A stretch of 6,629 nt of DNA from Thiobacillaceae bacterium (GTDB lineage: Bacteria; Pseudomonadota; Gammaproteobacteria; Burkholderiales; Thiobacillaceae): assembly GCA_012274165.1 (NCBI GenBank), contig JAAPAA010000139.1:1-6629 (forward strand). The letters run 5' to 3'. Below are positions 1-4,835 of this stretch, piece after piece. Each line of letters begins with the position of its first letter. Within the stretch, counting starts at the first letter, position 1. The position numbers and the translations under genes were made by a program. Below the pieces are notes generated by a model, which worked only from the letters and a program-made list of their open reading frames with translations, ran no database searches and was not told the origin of the DNA.

Positions 1-1005
1 CGCATGACTATGACCACCGTTGTTAACAATACGTGTGATTATCCCCGTCGTGCTCGAAAGGTTATAGGCAGATCCATTTGCGTGGATTTGCCCTCCTGTG
101 GCAGCAGACAATGCGGTGACGTTCCTTGAATCGTTACTTAAAACGTCTATGCCCGTGCCGTGTATATGTGCCATTCCATTTGATTCAACGGAAATCGCAG
201 TCAAGCTCCCACTATAACCATCAGCGTCAGGGGCAAGAGCGCGAACGACTGAACCATAGATATGCACTTCGGTATTGTTTGTGGCTTTGACTGTGACGAA
301 ATCCCCATTTCCGGCGTTTAGCGAGCCTTTGGGTGTCGTCGTCAGCGTAATTTCAGAACCGATAAACCAGCTGTCATCACAATTAGCAGCGTACGCCGTA
401 CCAATACCTGCAACCGCAGTATTGATGAATCGGCTCCCCAGCCAATAGTGCTCACCTTTCGTGGCACCACATGTCTCTTCAGACCACCCCCGAGCCGAAA
501 CCTCAGCCACAACGTTGGCCCAATTGGACTTTCCGCCGCCATTCCAAACAATATATCCGTAATTGAATGATCCCGGAGAGTCGCCGCTACTGACCATAAG
601 ATCCTTGAACGACAGATTCGTGCATCCGTTGGATTCGATAATGCCAAAGGGGGGAGCACCCGTTGCAGAAAACTGGATTACCGATTGTTTTGGCCCCGAG
701 CCGGAAAAAGAGACATATCCCGTGAAGCCGGTTGATGCGTCGCATGTCAGGGCAAGGCGTCCGAACTTTCCTGGGCCAATATTTACGACTAGCGGTGTGG
801 TCTTATTTGGGTGTCTGATCGTGCTGATCCAGTTCGTTACGCCCGCCATGGTCGTAAAGCAATTATTCAGCGCCACCCCTGCTTCCGTGCAGCTTGACTG
901 TAATTTCACCGCCGGGGCAGTGTTGTCAACTGCCGCTGATGCGTAAGAGACACAGACAAAAAACAAACAAGCAACATTACGTAAACCATTAACAATTGAT
1001 CCCAT
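1..1005 (-). CDS. Secreted cysteine-containing protein, possible beta-helix fold (3' end cut by window edge)
   Basis: An uninterrupted frame of 335 codons runs from an ATG at 1005 to the left edge without a stop, so the C-terminus is missing. A GGAGGT ribosome binding site lies at 1009-1014, only 3 bases from the ATG. Residues 1-24 form a Sec signal peptide: a hydrophobic VACLFFVCVS core followed by YASA, with likely cleavage before A25. The mature part is rich in Gly, Ser, Thr, Asn and short beta-prone stretches. Cysteines at 39, 49, 88, 128, 179 and 209 could form disulfides in the periplasm or outside the cell. From about residue 215 the pattern (VHIYGSVV, AHIHGTGIDV, GQIHANGSAY, roughly 25-32 residues apart) suggests stacked turns of a right-handed parallel beta-helix, as in pectate-lyase-like proteins. 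No catalytic motif was recognised, and enzyme, adhesin and surface-structure roles all remain open. The gene is visibly AT-richer than the window's right half, which may mean acquisition by transfer. Coding status is confident; function is not. Confidence 0.85.
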   Translation of the reverse strand, partial: MGSIVNGLRNVACLFFVCVSYASAAVDNTAPAVKLQSSCTEAGVALNNCFTTMAGVTNWISTIRHPNKTTPLVVNIGPGKFGRLALTCDASTGFTGYVSFSGSGPKQSVIQFSATGAPPFGIIESNGCTNLSFKDLMVSSGDSPGSFNYGYIVWNGGGKSNWANVVAEVSARGWSEETCGATKGEHYWLGSRFINTAVAGIGTAYAANCDDSWFIGSEITLTTTPKGSLNAGNGDFVTVKATNNTEVHIYGSVVRALAPDADGYSGSLTAISVESNGMAHIHGTGIDVLSNDSRNVTALSAATGGQIHANGSAYNLSSTTGIITRIVNNGGHSHA

Positions 1006-1024
1006 ACAACCTCCATATTTTGAG

Positions 1025-1036
1025 TTAAGTACTTAA
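1025..1036. promoter_or_regulatory. Perfect 12-bp palindrome upstream of the secreted-protein gene
   Basis: TTAAGTACTTAA is a perfect palindrome lying 19 bases upstream of the minus-strand ATG at 1005 and just outside its ribosome binding site. It could be an operator for a dimeric repressor or part of the promoter. No convincing -35/-10 pair was found on the minus strand. A 12-bp AT-rich palindrome can arise by chance, so this is only a candidate. Confidence 0.25.
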
Positions 1037-1155
1037 GGTCGTGTAATGGATACCGTGTCTCCGCTTTGTCGTTATCTCCAAGACACCTCGCGACATTATC
1101 ACAGTTGTCCTCTGGCCGGCAGAAAGCAACGTCGGGGTCACAACCTCGCAAATTC

Positions 1156-1241
1156 GGGGTCAGGGTGTGTCTTTTTGCCTCCGATTAAAGGGGCAGGGCG
1201 CGAATGTGAACTGACGCTGGGGTCAGGTCTTGTCTTTTGCC
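1156..1241. repeat. Two imperfect direct copies of a GGGGTCAG-led repeat
   Basis: The first copy (1156-1179) and the second (1219-1241) both begin GGGGTCAGG, continue with a T/G-rich stretch containing GTCTTTT, and end TTTTGCC. They are 63 bases apart. Between them, 1187-1205 carries AAAGGGGCAGGGCGCGAAT, which matches 17 of 19 bases at 4210-4228. GGGGTCAG sequences of this type are typical of the dispersed REP-like repeats moved by IS200-like RAYT transposases in proteobacteria. No transposase gene is present in the window. Together with the hairpin at 1227-1256 these repeats account for most of the 304-base gap between the genes on either side. Confidence 0.5.
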
Positions 1242-1256
1242 GCAACAAGACAAGAC
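1227..1256. repeat. Perfect 10-bp stem hairpin overlapping the second GGGGTCAG repeat
   Basis: GTCTTGTCTT (1227-1236) is exactly complementary to AAGACAAGAC (1247-1256). The spacer TTGCCGCAAC can add TTGC/GCAA pairs with one bulged C, giving a long, nearly closed stem. It lies 54 bases downstream of the stop of the minus-strand gene 1861-1310 and has no T-run after it on either strand. It therefore looks more like a REP-type hairpin or transcript-end stabiliser than a classical intrinsic terminator. Just beyond it, GAATCT occurs four times in 1264-1303. Confidence 0.55.
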
Positions 1257-1309
1257 AGACTCCGAATCTGGAATCTAGTGACCGCCCCGAATCTACCGAA
1301 TCTACAGCC

Positions 1310-1861
1310 TCAGAAGGCAAGCCGTAATAGTCCCCACAGAGAATCCAAAAGGCTAACTGGTTCACTGAGACAGGTGAGGATGGCGTATCCGTAACGGACA
1401 CAATAGGCAACGGCCAGACCGCCCAAGAGGGCCAGCGCGAGCATCAGTCCGGCTCTCAGGAACACAGGTGGGTTCTGGTAGCTCTTGTGTTCGGATCGTT
1501 TTCTGAACTTCTCGGTTTGAATGATTGCGGCGGCAACAGTGCATAGCCCGGCGACGAATGCGATCGAGCCCAGCACGCCGCCCAGCATCTTGTAGCCCAG
1601 CAGATGCGGGTTGGCGTTGCCGCTGTTCAGCGCGCTGAAGATGGCGGCAATGACGCCGAGGCAGAAGGTGAGCAGGCCGGCCAGAAAGTGGATGGTCGTC
1701 CGGTAGGGGTCATCATTCGATTCGTTGATTTTTGTGACCACGGCGCTCACGGCTTTCGCCACTTGCGCCTGGGTCGTCGCCAAGGCCAGGTGCGCTGTAA
1801 TCATTTTCGGCACCTCGGTCTTAAGATGGTCATCCAGTTCAGCTTTCAGGTTGTCGTCCAT
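1310..1861 (-). CDS. Three-helix inner-membrane protein of unknown function, 183 aa
   Basis: The ATG at 1861 has a GAGGA ribosome binding site at 1868-1872, six bases away. Residues 1-55 are soluble and charged (MDDNLKAELDDHLKTE, then an amphipathic stretch rich in Ala, Gln and Val), probably a cytoplasmic helical domain. Three hydrophobic segments follow at about 57-78, 90-114 and 133-160. The loop between the second and third (115-132) is strongly basic (EKFRKRSEHKS) and should be cytoplasmic by the positive-inside rule, which then puts the N-terminus outside or implies a re-entrant segment. No family or catalytic motif was recognised. It is on the same strand as the small membrane protein gene at 2057-2278, with a 195-base gap, so co-transcription is possible. 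A holin-like or membrane-stress role is conceivable but unsupported. Confidence that it is a gene is high. Confidence 0.8.
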   Translation of the reverse strand: MDDNLKAELDDHLKTEVPKMITAHLALATTQAQVAKAVSAVVTKINESNDDPYRTTIHFLAGLLTFCLGVIAAIFSALNSGNANPHLLGYKMLGGVLGSIAFVAGLCTVAAAIIQTEKFRKRSEHKSYQNPPVFLRAGLMLALALLGGLAVAYCVRYGYAILTCLSEPVSLLDSLWGLLRLAF

Positions 1862-1887
1862 GTGCCGTCCTCACAAATTGGCCGTTG

Positions 1888-2031
1888 TCAGATCAACAAT
1901 AGGAACAATACGCTCACGGGCAGCTTGGAAACCCTCAGCTTTTCCTCGTCACGCGAGCCACCTGCGGCGAGTGGGATATCGCCTTGCAATTCAAGTTTGA
2001 TCCCTGGATTCATTGGGACTGAGACGTCCAT
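1888..2031 (-). CDS. Possible 47-aa small protein (doubtful)
   Basis: A short frame starts at ATG 2031 and ends TGA 1888-1890, filling most of the 195-base gap between two better-supported genes on the same strand. The product begins MDVSVPMNPGIKLELQG, has a charged middle (SRDEEKLRVSK) and a hydrophobic end (LPVSVLFLLLI), so a single C-terminal membrane anchor is possible. The only ribosome-binding-like sequence, GGGAG, is about 11 bases from the ATG, further than usual. The frame could also be extended upstream into the neighbouring gene, which argues for a chance ORF. Listed because it fits the gap and has a plausible tail-anchor pattern; no homolog was recognised. Confidence 0.22.
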   Translation of the reverse strand: MDVSVPMNPGIKLELQGDIPLAAGGSRDEEKLRVSKLPVSVLFLLLI

Positions 2032-2056
2032 GAACTGCCGGTCTCCCGAGGTCGGT

Positions 2057-2278
2057 TTACGTCTCTTCGGGGCCCGCGGGCGCACAGTGTTTTCCAAATA
2101 CCTGCACGACCAGCGGTATCGTGGTGGCGATGCCCACAGCAAGAAGCGTCCAGCCGACGGCGCGGCGCTGCTCCGGATTTAGCCGGTTGCTAAGCAGCAG
2201 GGCGAGGCCCGCGCCCGCAGCAGCCCGCGTGCCGGCAATCAATCCGATTTCCGGAACGGTCAATTTGACTTGTTTCAT
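2057..2278 (-). CDS. Small two-helix membrane protein, 73 or 74 aa
   Basis: The product starts (M)MKQVKLTVPEIGLIAGTRAA. Two adjacent ATG codons exist. GAGAGG at 2285-2290 is 6 bases from the second ATG (2278) but only 3 from the first (2281), so the second is preferred; using 2281 adds one Met. Two hydrophobic segments, about residues 12-31 and 41-61 in the 74-aa numbering, are joined by a short basic turn, NRLNPEQRR. That favours a hairpin with the turn in the cytoplasm. The tail (GKHCAPAGPEET) is polar and has one Cys. The pattern of a conserved-looking N-terminus, a GTRAA..GAG.ALLLS stretch and QRRAVGWTLLAVG resembles small hypothetical membrane proteins common in proteobacteria, but no function is known to me. 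It lies upstream of the 183-aa membrane protein on the same strand. Confidence 0.75.
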   Translation of the reverse strand: MKQVKLTVPEIGLIAGTRAAAGAGLALLLSNRLNPEQRRAVGWTLLAVGIATTIPLVVQVFGKHCAPAGPEET

Positions 2279-2366
2279 CATTTGCCTCTCGATCTGATTG
2301 GACTGTGGATAGACGCTACGGCAATCCTGCGCAGCTGCGGCCCCGGAAATAAATGGCAGAATAAAT

Positions 2367-2475
2367 GGGGTCAGACACGATATTCATAGGCGAACAATAG
2401 ACCACGGTTTTGCGTGATGGGATCTTTCGGTGCCGTCAAAACCGTGGCCTGTCCCCGGATTCATTTCCCCTGACT
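2367..2475. repeat. REP-like palindromic element with a perfect 10-bp stem
   Basis: CCACGGTTTT (2402-2411) pairs exactly with AAAACCGTGG (2438-2447) around a 26-base loop, and the stem extends past one mismatch (G2400-C2449, A2399-T2450). The left flank begins GGGGTCAG (2367-2374). The right flank carries CTGTCCCC and then CCCCTGACTC (2466-2475), a partial inverted match to that motif. The whole unit therefore looks like an imperfect long inverted repeat. The stem base AGACCACGGT recurs at 3065-3074. It occupies the 223-base gap between two minus-strand genes. This fits a RAYT-mobilised REP sequence and could also limit read-through between the genes; no T-run marks a classical terminator. 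Confidence 0.55.
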
Positions 2476-2504
2476 CGCAGGCGAAAAGCGAATTTCCGGA
2501 ATAT

Positions 2505-2699
2505 TCATCGGATGGGCTCGTCTGGCGTTTCTTTCAGCAGCGCCTCTTTTAATTCTCGCTGTGCCTTCTTGGCATATTCAACGGCCCATGCGTCCGACTC
2601 GTACTTGCTCCAGCCAAAATCGTGGTCCTCTCTCTTCCAGGCATCAGCCACCTCCTGGAGCGGAGTGTCGCCACCATTCTGTCGCGTTAAAAGCTGCAT
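2505..2699 (-). CDS. Small charged helical protein, 64 aa, unknown function
   Basis: AAGGAGGT at 2706-2713 is a textbook ribosome binding site, six bases from the ATG at 2699, and it is the main reason to accept this gene. The product is soluble with no signal peptide or membrane segment. Residues 1-20 are polar (MQLLTRQNGGDTPLQEVADA). The centre is aromatic and acidic (WKREDHDFGWSKYESDAW), and residues 38-58 form a likely amphipathic helix (AVEYAKKAQRELKEALLKE), followed by a Pro-containing tail. No known domain was recognised. It could be a small regulatory or stress-response protein, but that is only a guess from size and expression signal. The micro-ORF at 2823-2758 lies 58 bases upstream on the same strand. 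Downstream comes the palindromic repeat at 2367-2475. Confidence 0.7.
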   Translation of the reverse strand: MQLLTRQNGGDTPLQEVADAWKREDHDFGWSKYESDAWAVEYAKKAQRELKEALLKETPDEPIR

Positions 2700-2757
2700 G
2701 ATTCCACCTCCTTCTAGTCAGTAAAGTCCATTCTTCAAAGGGTTACGCACCAGCCCT

Positions 2758-2823
2758 TCATGATCGGCACAAGGATGCGGCAGCGGCAAGCGCCATCGCA
2801 GTTGTCACGATCGTCTTCATCAT
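2758..2823 (-). CDS. Micro-ORF encoding a 21-residue signal-peptide-like sequence, possibly a truncated secreted protein
   Basis: AGGAG at 2830-2834 lies six bases from an ATGATG start. The 21 codons read MMKTIVTTAMALAAAASLCRS, then TGA. The first 17 residues are a well-formed Sec signal (basic start, hydrophobic Ala-rich core). It closely resembles the start of small exported proteins or entericidin-like lipoproteins, where a GC lipobox and a mature part would be expected after ALAAAASL. Here the frame ends within four residues. It may be the remnant of a small secreted protein whose 3' part was lost by frameshift or deletion, or a genuine leader peptide for the 64-aa gene 58 bases downstream. 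The good ribosome binding site argues for recent function. Confidence 0.4.
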   Translation of the reverse strand: MMKTIVTTAMALAAAASLCRS

Positions 2824-2961
2824 AGACATCTCCTGAGAAAACGTTCAAACACCCTCTACGTGTCGATGGAACCGACGGAGAGAGGGTGGCTGTATGTATT
2901 GGGGGATGCGCGATACACAGTACGGAGCCGGCAGGGCAAGGTCGGGCGGCTCACGAAACAG

Positions 2962-3117
2962 GGCACTGACCGCGGTTTTCTGTGGCTGATCAAAGGGGGC
3001 CAGGCTGGCTCCTTTATTCCTTTGATTCATCGACCAAGGCACTGAATCGCGGAACCATACGGGCAGACCACGGTGTCCGCAGGAAAACCGCTGATTTTGG
3101 TAACAATAGGGCAGTGA
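2962..3117. repeat. Three imperfect direct repeats spaced 76 and 72 bases
   Basis: GGCACTGACCGCGG (from 2962), GGCACTGAATCGCGG (from 3038) and GGCAGTGAATCCACGG (from 3110) are variants of one motif, each usually preceded by G or A-G. GCGGTTTTCTGTGG (2973-2986) is also a near inverted match to CCGCAGGAAAACCGC (3077-3091). The near-constant spacing suggests degenerate tandem copies of a unit about 74 bases long, but similarity between the motifs is low. Confidence 0.35.
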
Positions 3118-3166
3118 ATCCACGGGCAGTGCTCAAATGGACGCCACGCGCTTGACGGGTCCGGGG

Positions 3167-3199
3167 TCTCGCGATGTTCGGATTCTGCTCTTCGCGAGA
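3167..3199. promoter_or_regulatory. Perfect 8-bp inverted repeat upstream of phosphoribulokinase (candidate operator)
   Basis: TCTCGCGA (3167-3174) and TCGCGAGA (3192-3199) form an exact dyad with a 17-base spacer, ending 60 bases before the phosphoribulokinase start. Each arm contains the self-complementary core TCGCGA. Position and symmetry suit an operator in the promoter region. Calvin-cycle genes are often controlled by the LysR-type regulator CbbR, but the arms do not obviously match the T-N11-A pattern, and no cbbR gene is in view. A hairpin in the leader transcript is the alternative. Confidence 0.35.
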
Positions 3200-3259
3200 G
3201 GCGCCGGGTTACACTTTCGGCTCTGCGGCCTTCTGGCCAATCCGGGGAAATAAGAAACC

Positions 3260-4231
3260 ATGTCCCAACAGCATCCCATCATTGCTGTCACCGGCTCGTC
3301 CGGTGCCGGCCTGTCCACGATACGTCACGCGTTCAAGTTCATTTTCGAGCGCCTCAACATCAAACCGGCGATCGTTCACGGCGACGGTTTCCGGCGTTAT
3401 TCCGATCGGCAGTTCGCCGCCTTGCTGGAGGAGTCGCGAGGCAGCGGCAGCAAGGTTTCCTGGTTCGGGCCGGAGTGCAATCATTTCCCGGAGCTGGAAT
3501 CGTTTTTCAGGACCTATGGCGAATGCGGCAGCGGGGTGTATCGCCAGTATGCGCACACTGCCGAGCACGGCGAGGCATTGGGAGTGCAACCTGGCGAGTT
3601 CACGCCCTGGGCGCCCCTGCAGCCGGGCAGCGATCTCTTGTTCTACGAGGGACAGCATGGCGGCCTGGTGGCCGACACCTGGACGCGTCGCAAGGTCGAC
3701 TCGTGCCAATTTCCGCCGGAAATAGACCGTCGCGCGGGACGCCAGGGCATCGATGTGGCCCAGCATGTGGACCTGCTGATCGGCGTGGCGCCTGCCATCA
3801 ACCTGGAGTGGATACAGAAGATCCACCGCGACTGCAAAAATGGCACGTGCTCGCCCGAAGAATCGGTGGAAACCATCCTGCGTCGCATGGACGACTACAT
3901 CCACTACATCGTTCCCCAATTCGGCCTGACCGATATCAATATCCAGCGCATGCCGCTGGTGGATACCTCCGACCCGTTCATTGCGCGCGACGTGCCGCTG
4001 GCCGACGAATCGCTGTGCATCATCCATTTTCGCGACCGCGAGCGCCATGATTTTCCCGATATGCTCAGGTGCATTCCCGACGCTTACATGTCGCGCCCGA
4101 CCACGATGGTGGTTCCCAACAATAACCTGCGCCTGGCCCTCGGCGTGATTTGTGGTCCGATTCTCGACAGGTTCATGGAAGCGCGCAGCGCCGCAACGGA
4201 GCGCGAATCAAAGGGGCCAGGCGCGAATTAA
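3260..4231 (+). CDS. prk: Divergent bacterial (class I) phosphoribulokinase
   Basis: The family phosphorylates ribulose 5-phosphate with ATP to ribulose 1,5-bisphosphate, the Rubisco substrate, in the cytoplasm. Supporting motifs are the P-loop TGSSGAG at residues 11-17, GDGF at 41-44, the Walker B-like LLFYEGQHGG at 126-135, AQHVDLLIGVAP at 167-178, NLEWIQKIHRD at 181-191, VDTSDPFIARD at 234-244 and MSRPTTMVVP at 277-286. The length of 323 aa exceeds the usual 290 or so. Differences from R. sphaeroides-type enzymes include Arg45 where His is usual, Asp49 where Arg is usual, Gly195-Thr196 where the family signature after K-x-x-R-D has Arg-Gly, and an insertion of about 23 residues at 138-166. 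The final residues (SKGPGAN) are encoded by a repeat-like sequence. The ribosome binding site is weak (GGGGAAATAAG, distant). dsbB follows after 6 bases. Family membership is near certain; normal catalytic activity is not. It could be a specialised paralog. Confidence 0.93.
   Translation: MSQQHPIIAVTGSSGAGLSTIRHAFKFIFERLNIKPAIVHGDGFRRYSDRQFAALLEESRGSGSKVSWFGPECNHFPELESFFRTYGECGSGVYRQYAHTAEHGEALGVQPGEFTPWAPLQPGSDLLFYEGQHGGLVADTWTRRKVDSCQFPPEIDRRAGRQGIDVAQHVDLLIGVAPAINLEWIQKIHRDCKNGTCSPEESVETILRRMDDYIHYIVPQFGLTDINIQRMPLVDTSDPFIARDVPLADESLCIIHFRDRERHDFPDMLRCIPDAYMSRPTTMVVPNNNLRLALGVICGPILDRFMEARSAATERESKGPGAN
4201..4228. repeat. Repeat-like sequence forming the 3' end of phosphoribulokinase
   Basis: GCGCGAAT occurs at 4201-4208 and again at 4221-4228, flanking an AAAGGGGCCAG core. 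The segment 4210-4228 matches 1187-1205 at 17 of 19 bases, and AAAGGGGGCCAGGCT at 2992-3006 shares the core. The stop codon TAA follows immediately at 4229-4231. The gene's last codons therefore appear to be made from a dispersed repeat rather than family sequence. Confidence 0.45.
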
Positions 4232-4237
4232 CCCACC

Positions 4238-4732
4238 ATGAAACGCATCCCAACCTCTCTTCTCTGGCTCGCCATTGCACTGATCGGCATGGCACTCGTC
4301 GCCGGCAGCTTCATCATGGTGGCGTGGCTGAAGCTGCAACCCTGCCCGCTGTGCATCGCCCAGCGCACGCTGTTCATGCTGATGGGTGTGGTGGCGCTGG
4401 TCGCCTTCTTCACGCATCGAAAGCTTGCCGGCCGCATCGCCGGCGGGGTGTCTGTGCTGACGGCGCTGTCGGGCGCGGCCGTGGCGGGCTATCAGATATG
4501 GATGCAGCACCAGCCTGCGAACATGTTCTCCTGTGGCGCCGATACCAATTTTGTCGAGGACATCGTCTACTGGCTGGGTCAGCACGTTCCTGTTCTATTC
4601 GATGCGCCCGGCGTGTGCCAGGATACTGCGCTGCTGATTTTCGGCTACTCGCTTGCGGTATGGGCGCTGGTCGCCTTTGTGGCGTGTGCGGTGCTGGGGC
4701 TGTGGGTACTGCTGCGCCGCGACAACAAATAA
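4238..4732 (+). CDS. dsbB: Disulfide bond formation protein B (DsbB)
   Basis: DsbB is an inner-membrane quinone reductase that re-oxidises DsbA, so that DsbA can introduce disulfides into exported proteins. The 164-aa product has four hydrophobic segments (about 7-28, 41-59, 66-86 and 130-156). The first periplasmic loop carries the redox pair Cys36-Pro-Leu-Cys39, followed by Arg43 at the position of the quinone-binding Arg. The second loop carries Cys99 and Cys127, the pair that reacts with DsbA. All key residues are present and the length is normal for the family. The start is 6 bases after the phosphoribulokinase stop with no clear ribosome binding site, so translational coupling or a weak site is likely. 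No dsbA gene is in view. The cysteine-containing secreted protein at the left edge would be a plausible client of this pathway. No clear terminator was seen in the 103 bases before the convergent transporter gene. Confidence 0.95.
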   Translation: MKRIPTSLLWLAIALIGMALVAGSFIMVAWLKLQPCPLCIAQRTLFMLMGVVALVAFFTHRKLAGRIAGGVSVLTALSGAAVAGYQIWMQHQPANMFSCGADTNFVEDIVYWLGQHVPVLFDAPGVCQDTALLIFGYSLAVWALVAFVACAVLGLWVLLRRDNK

Positions 4733-4835
4733 ACCGGCGCATGCAGCAGGCGTATGACCTGGTCGGAATCGCGATCGGATTTTCCGGAAATCTGCCTTGG
4801 CACCGAATAAATTGGGTCGGACTGAACTGCCCCCT

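Larger units (their letters stand above)
2824..3259. other. Gene-free stretch rich in inverted and direct repeats
   Basis: No credible gene is present: the short frames here lack ribosome binding sites and give Arg/Pro/Ser-rich products. The stretch holds several inverted repeats. CACCCTCT/AGAGGGTG at 2850-2857 and 2881-2888 encloses a second stem, GTCG/CGAC, at 2862-2865 and 2873-2876. GAGCCG/CGGCTC lies at 2925-2930 and 2947-2952. A GCCAG/CTGGC stem, extendable with G-U pairs, lies at 2993-3015. GGCACTGA-type motifs recur at 2962, 3038 and 3110. The stretch must also contain the promoter for phosphoribulokinase and probably that of the minus-strand micro-ORF. A TTGACG at 3152-3157 resembles a -35 box, but no good -10 follows at the right distance. 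Confidence 0.5.

Noticed and set aside
342..946. Two frames of 105 and 127 codons (342-659 minus, 563-946 plus)
   Set aside because: Both sit inside the continuous 335-codon secreted-protein frame, which has a signal peptide and a ribosome binding site.
2410..2724. 104-codon plus-strand frame
   Set aside because: It covers a palindromic repeat and the antisense of the 64-aa gene, which has a near-perfect ribosome binding site; the product is Ser-rich without a motif.
2962..3117. CRISPR array
   Set aside because: Only three poorly matching motifs with spacing above 70 bases; no conserved long repeat and no cas gene.
2845..3123. Short frames on both strands in the repeat-rich gap (92 and 61 codons)
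   Set aside because: No ribosome binding sites, no recognisable domains, and the sequence is dominated by inverted and direct repeats.
3209..4048. 279-codon open frame on the minus strand
   Set aside because: It lies entirely opposite the phosphoribulokinase gene, which has clear family motifs. The product is Arg/Ala/His-rich with no recognisable domain, as expected for an antisense shadow of GC-rich coding DNA.
4733..4835. Intrinsic terminator between the convergent dsbB and transporter genes
   Set aside because: Only a 4-bp stem (CGGA/TCCG near 4779-4789) and a weak AATTGG/CCAATT pair were found, with no T-run after a strong stem.
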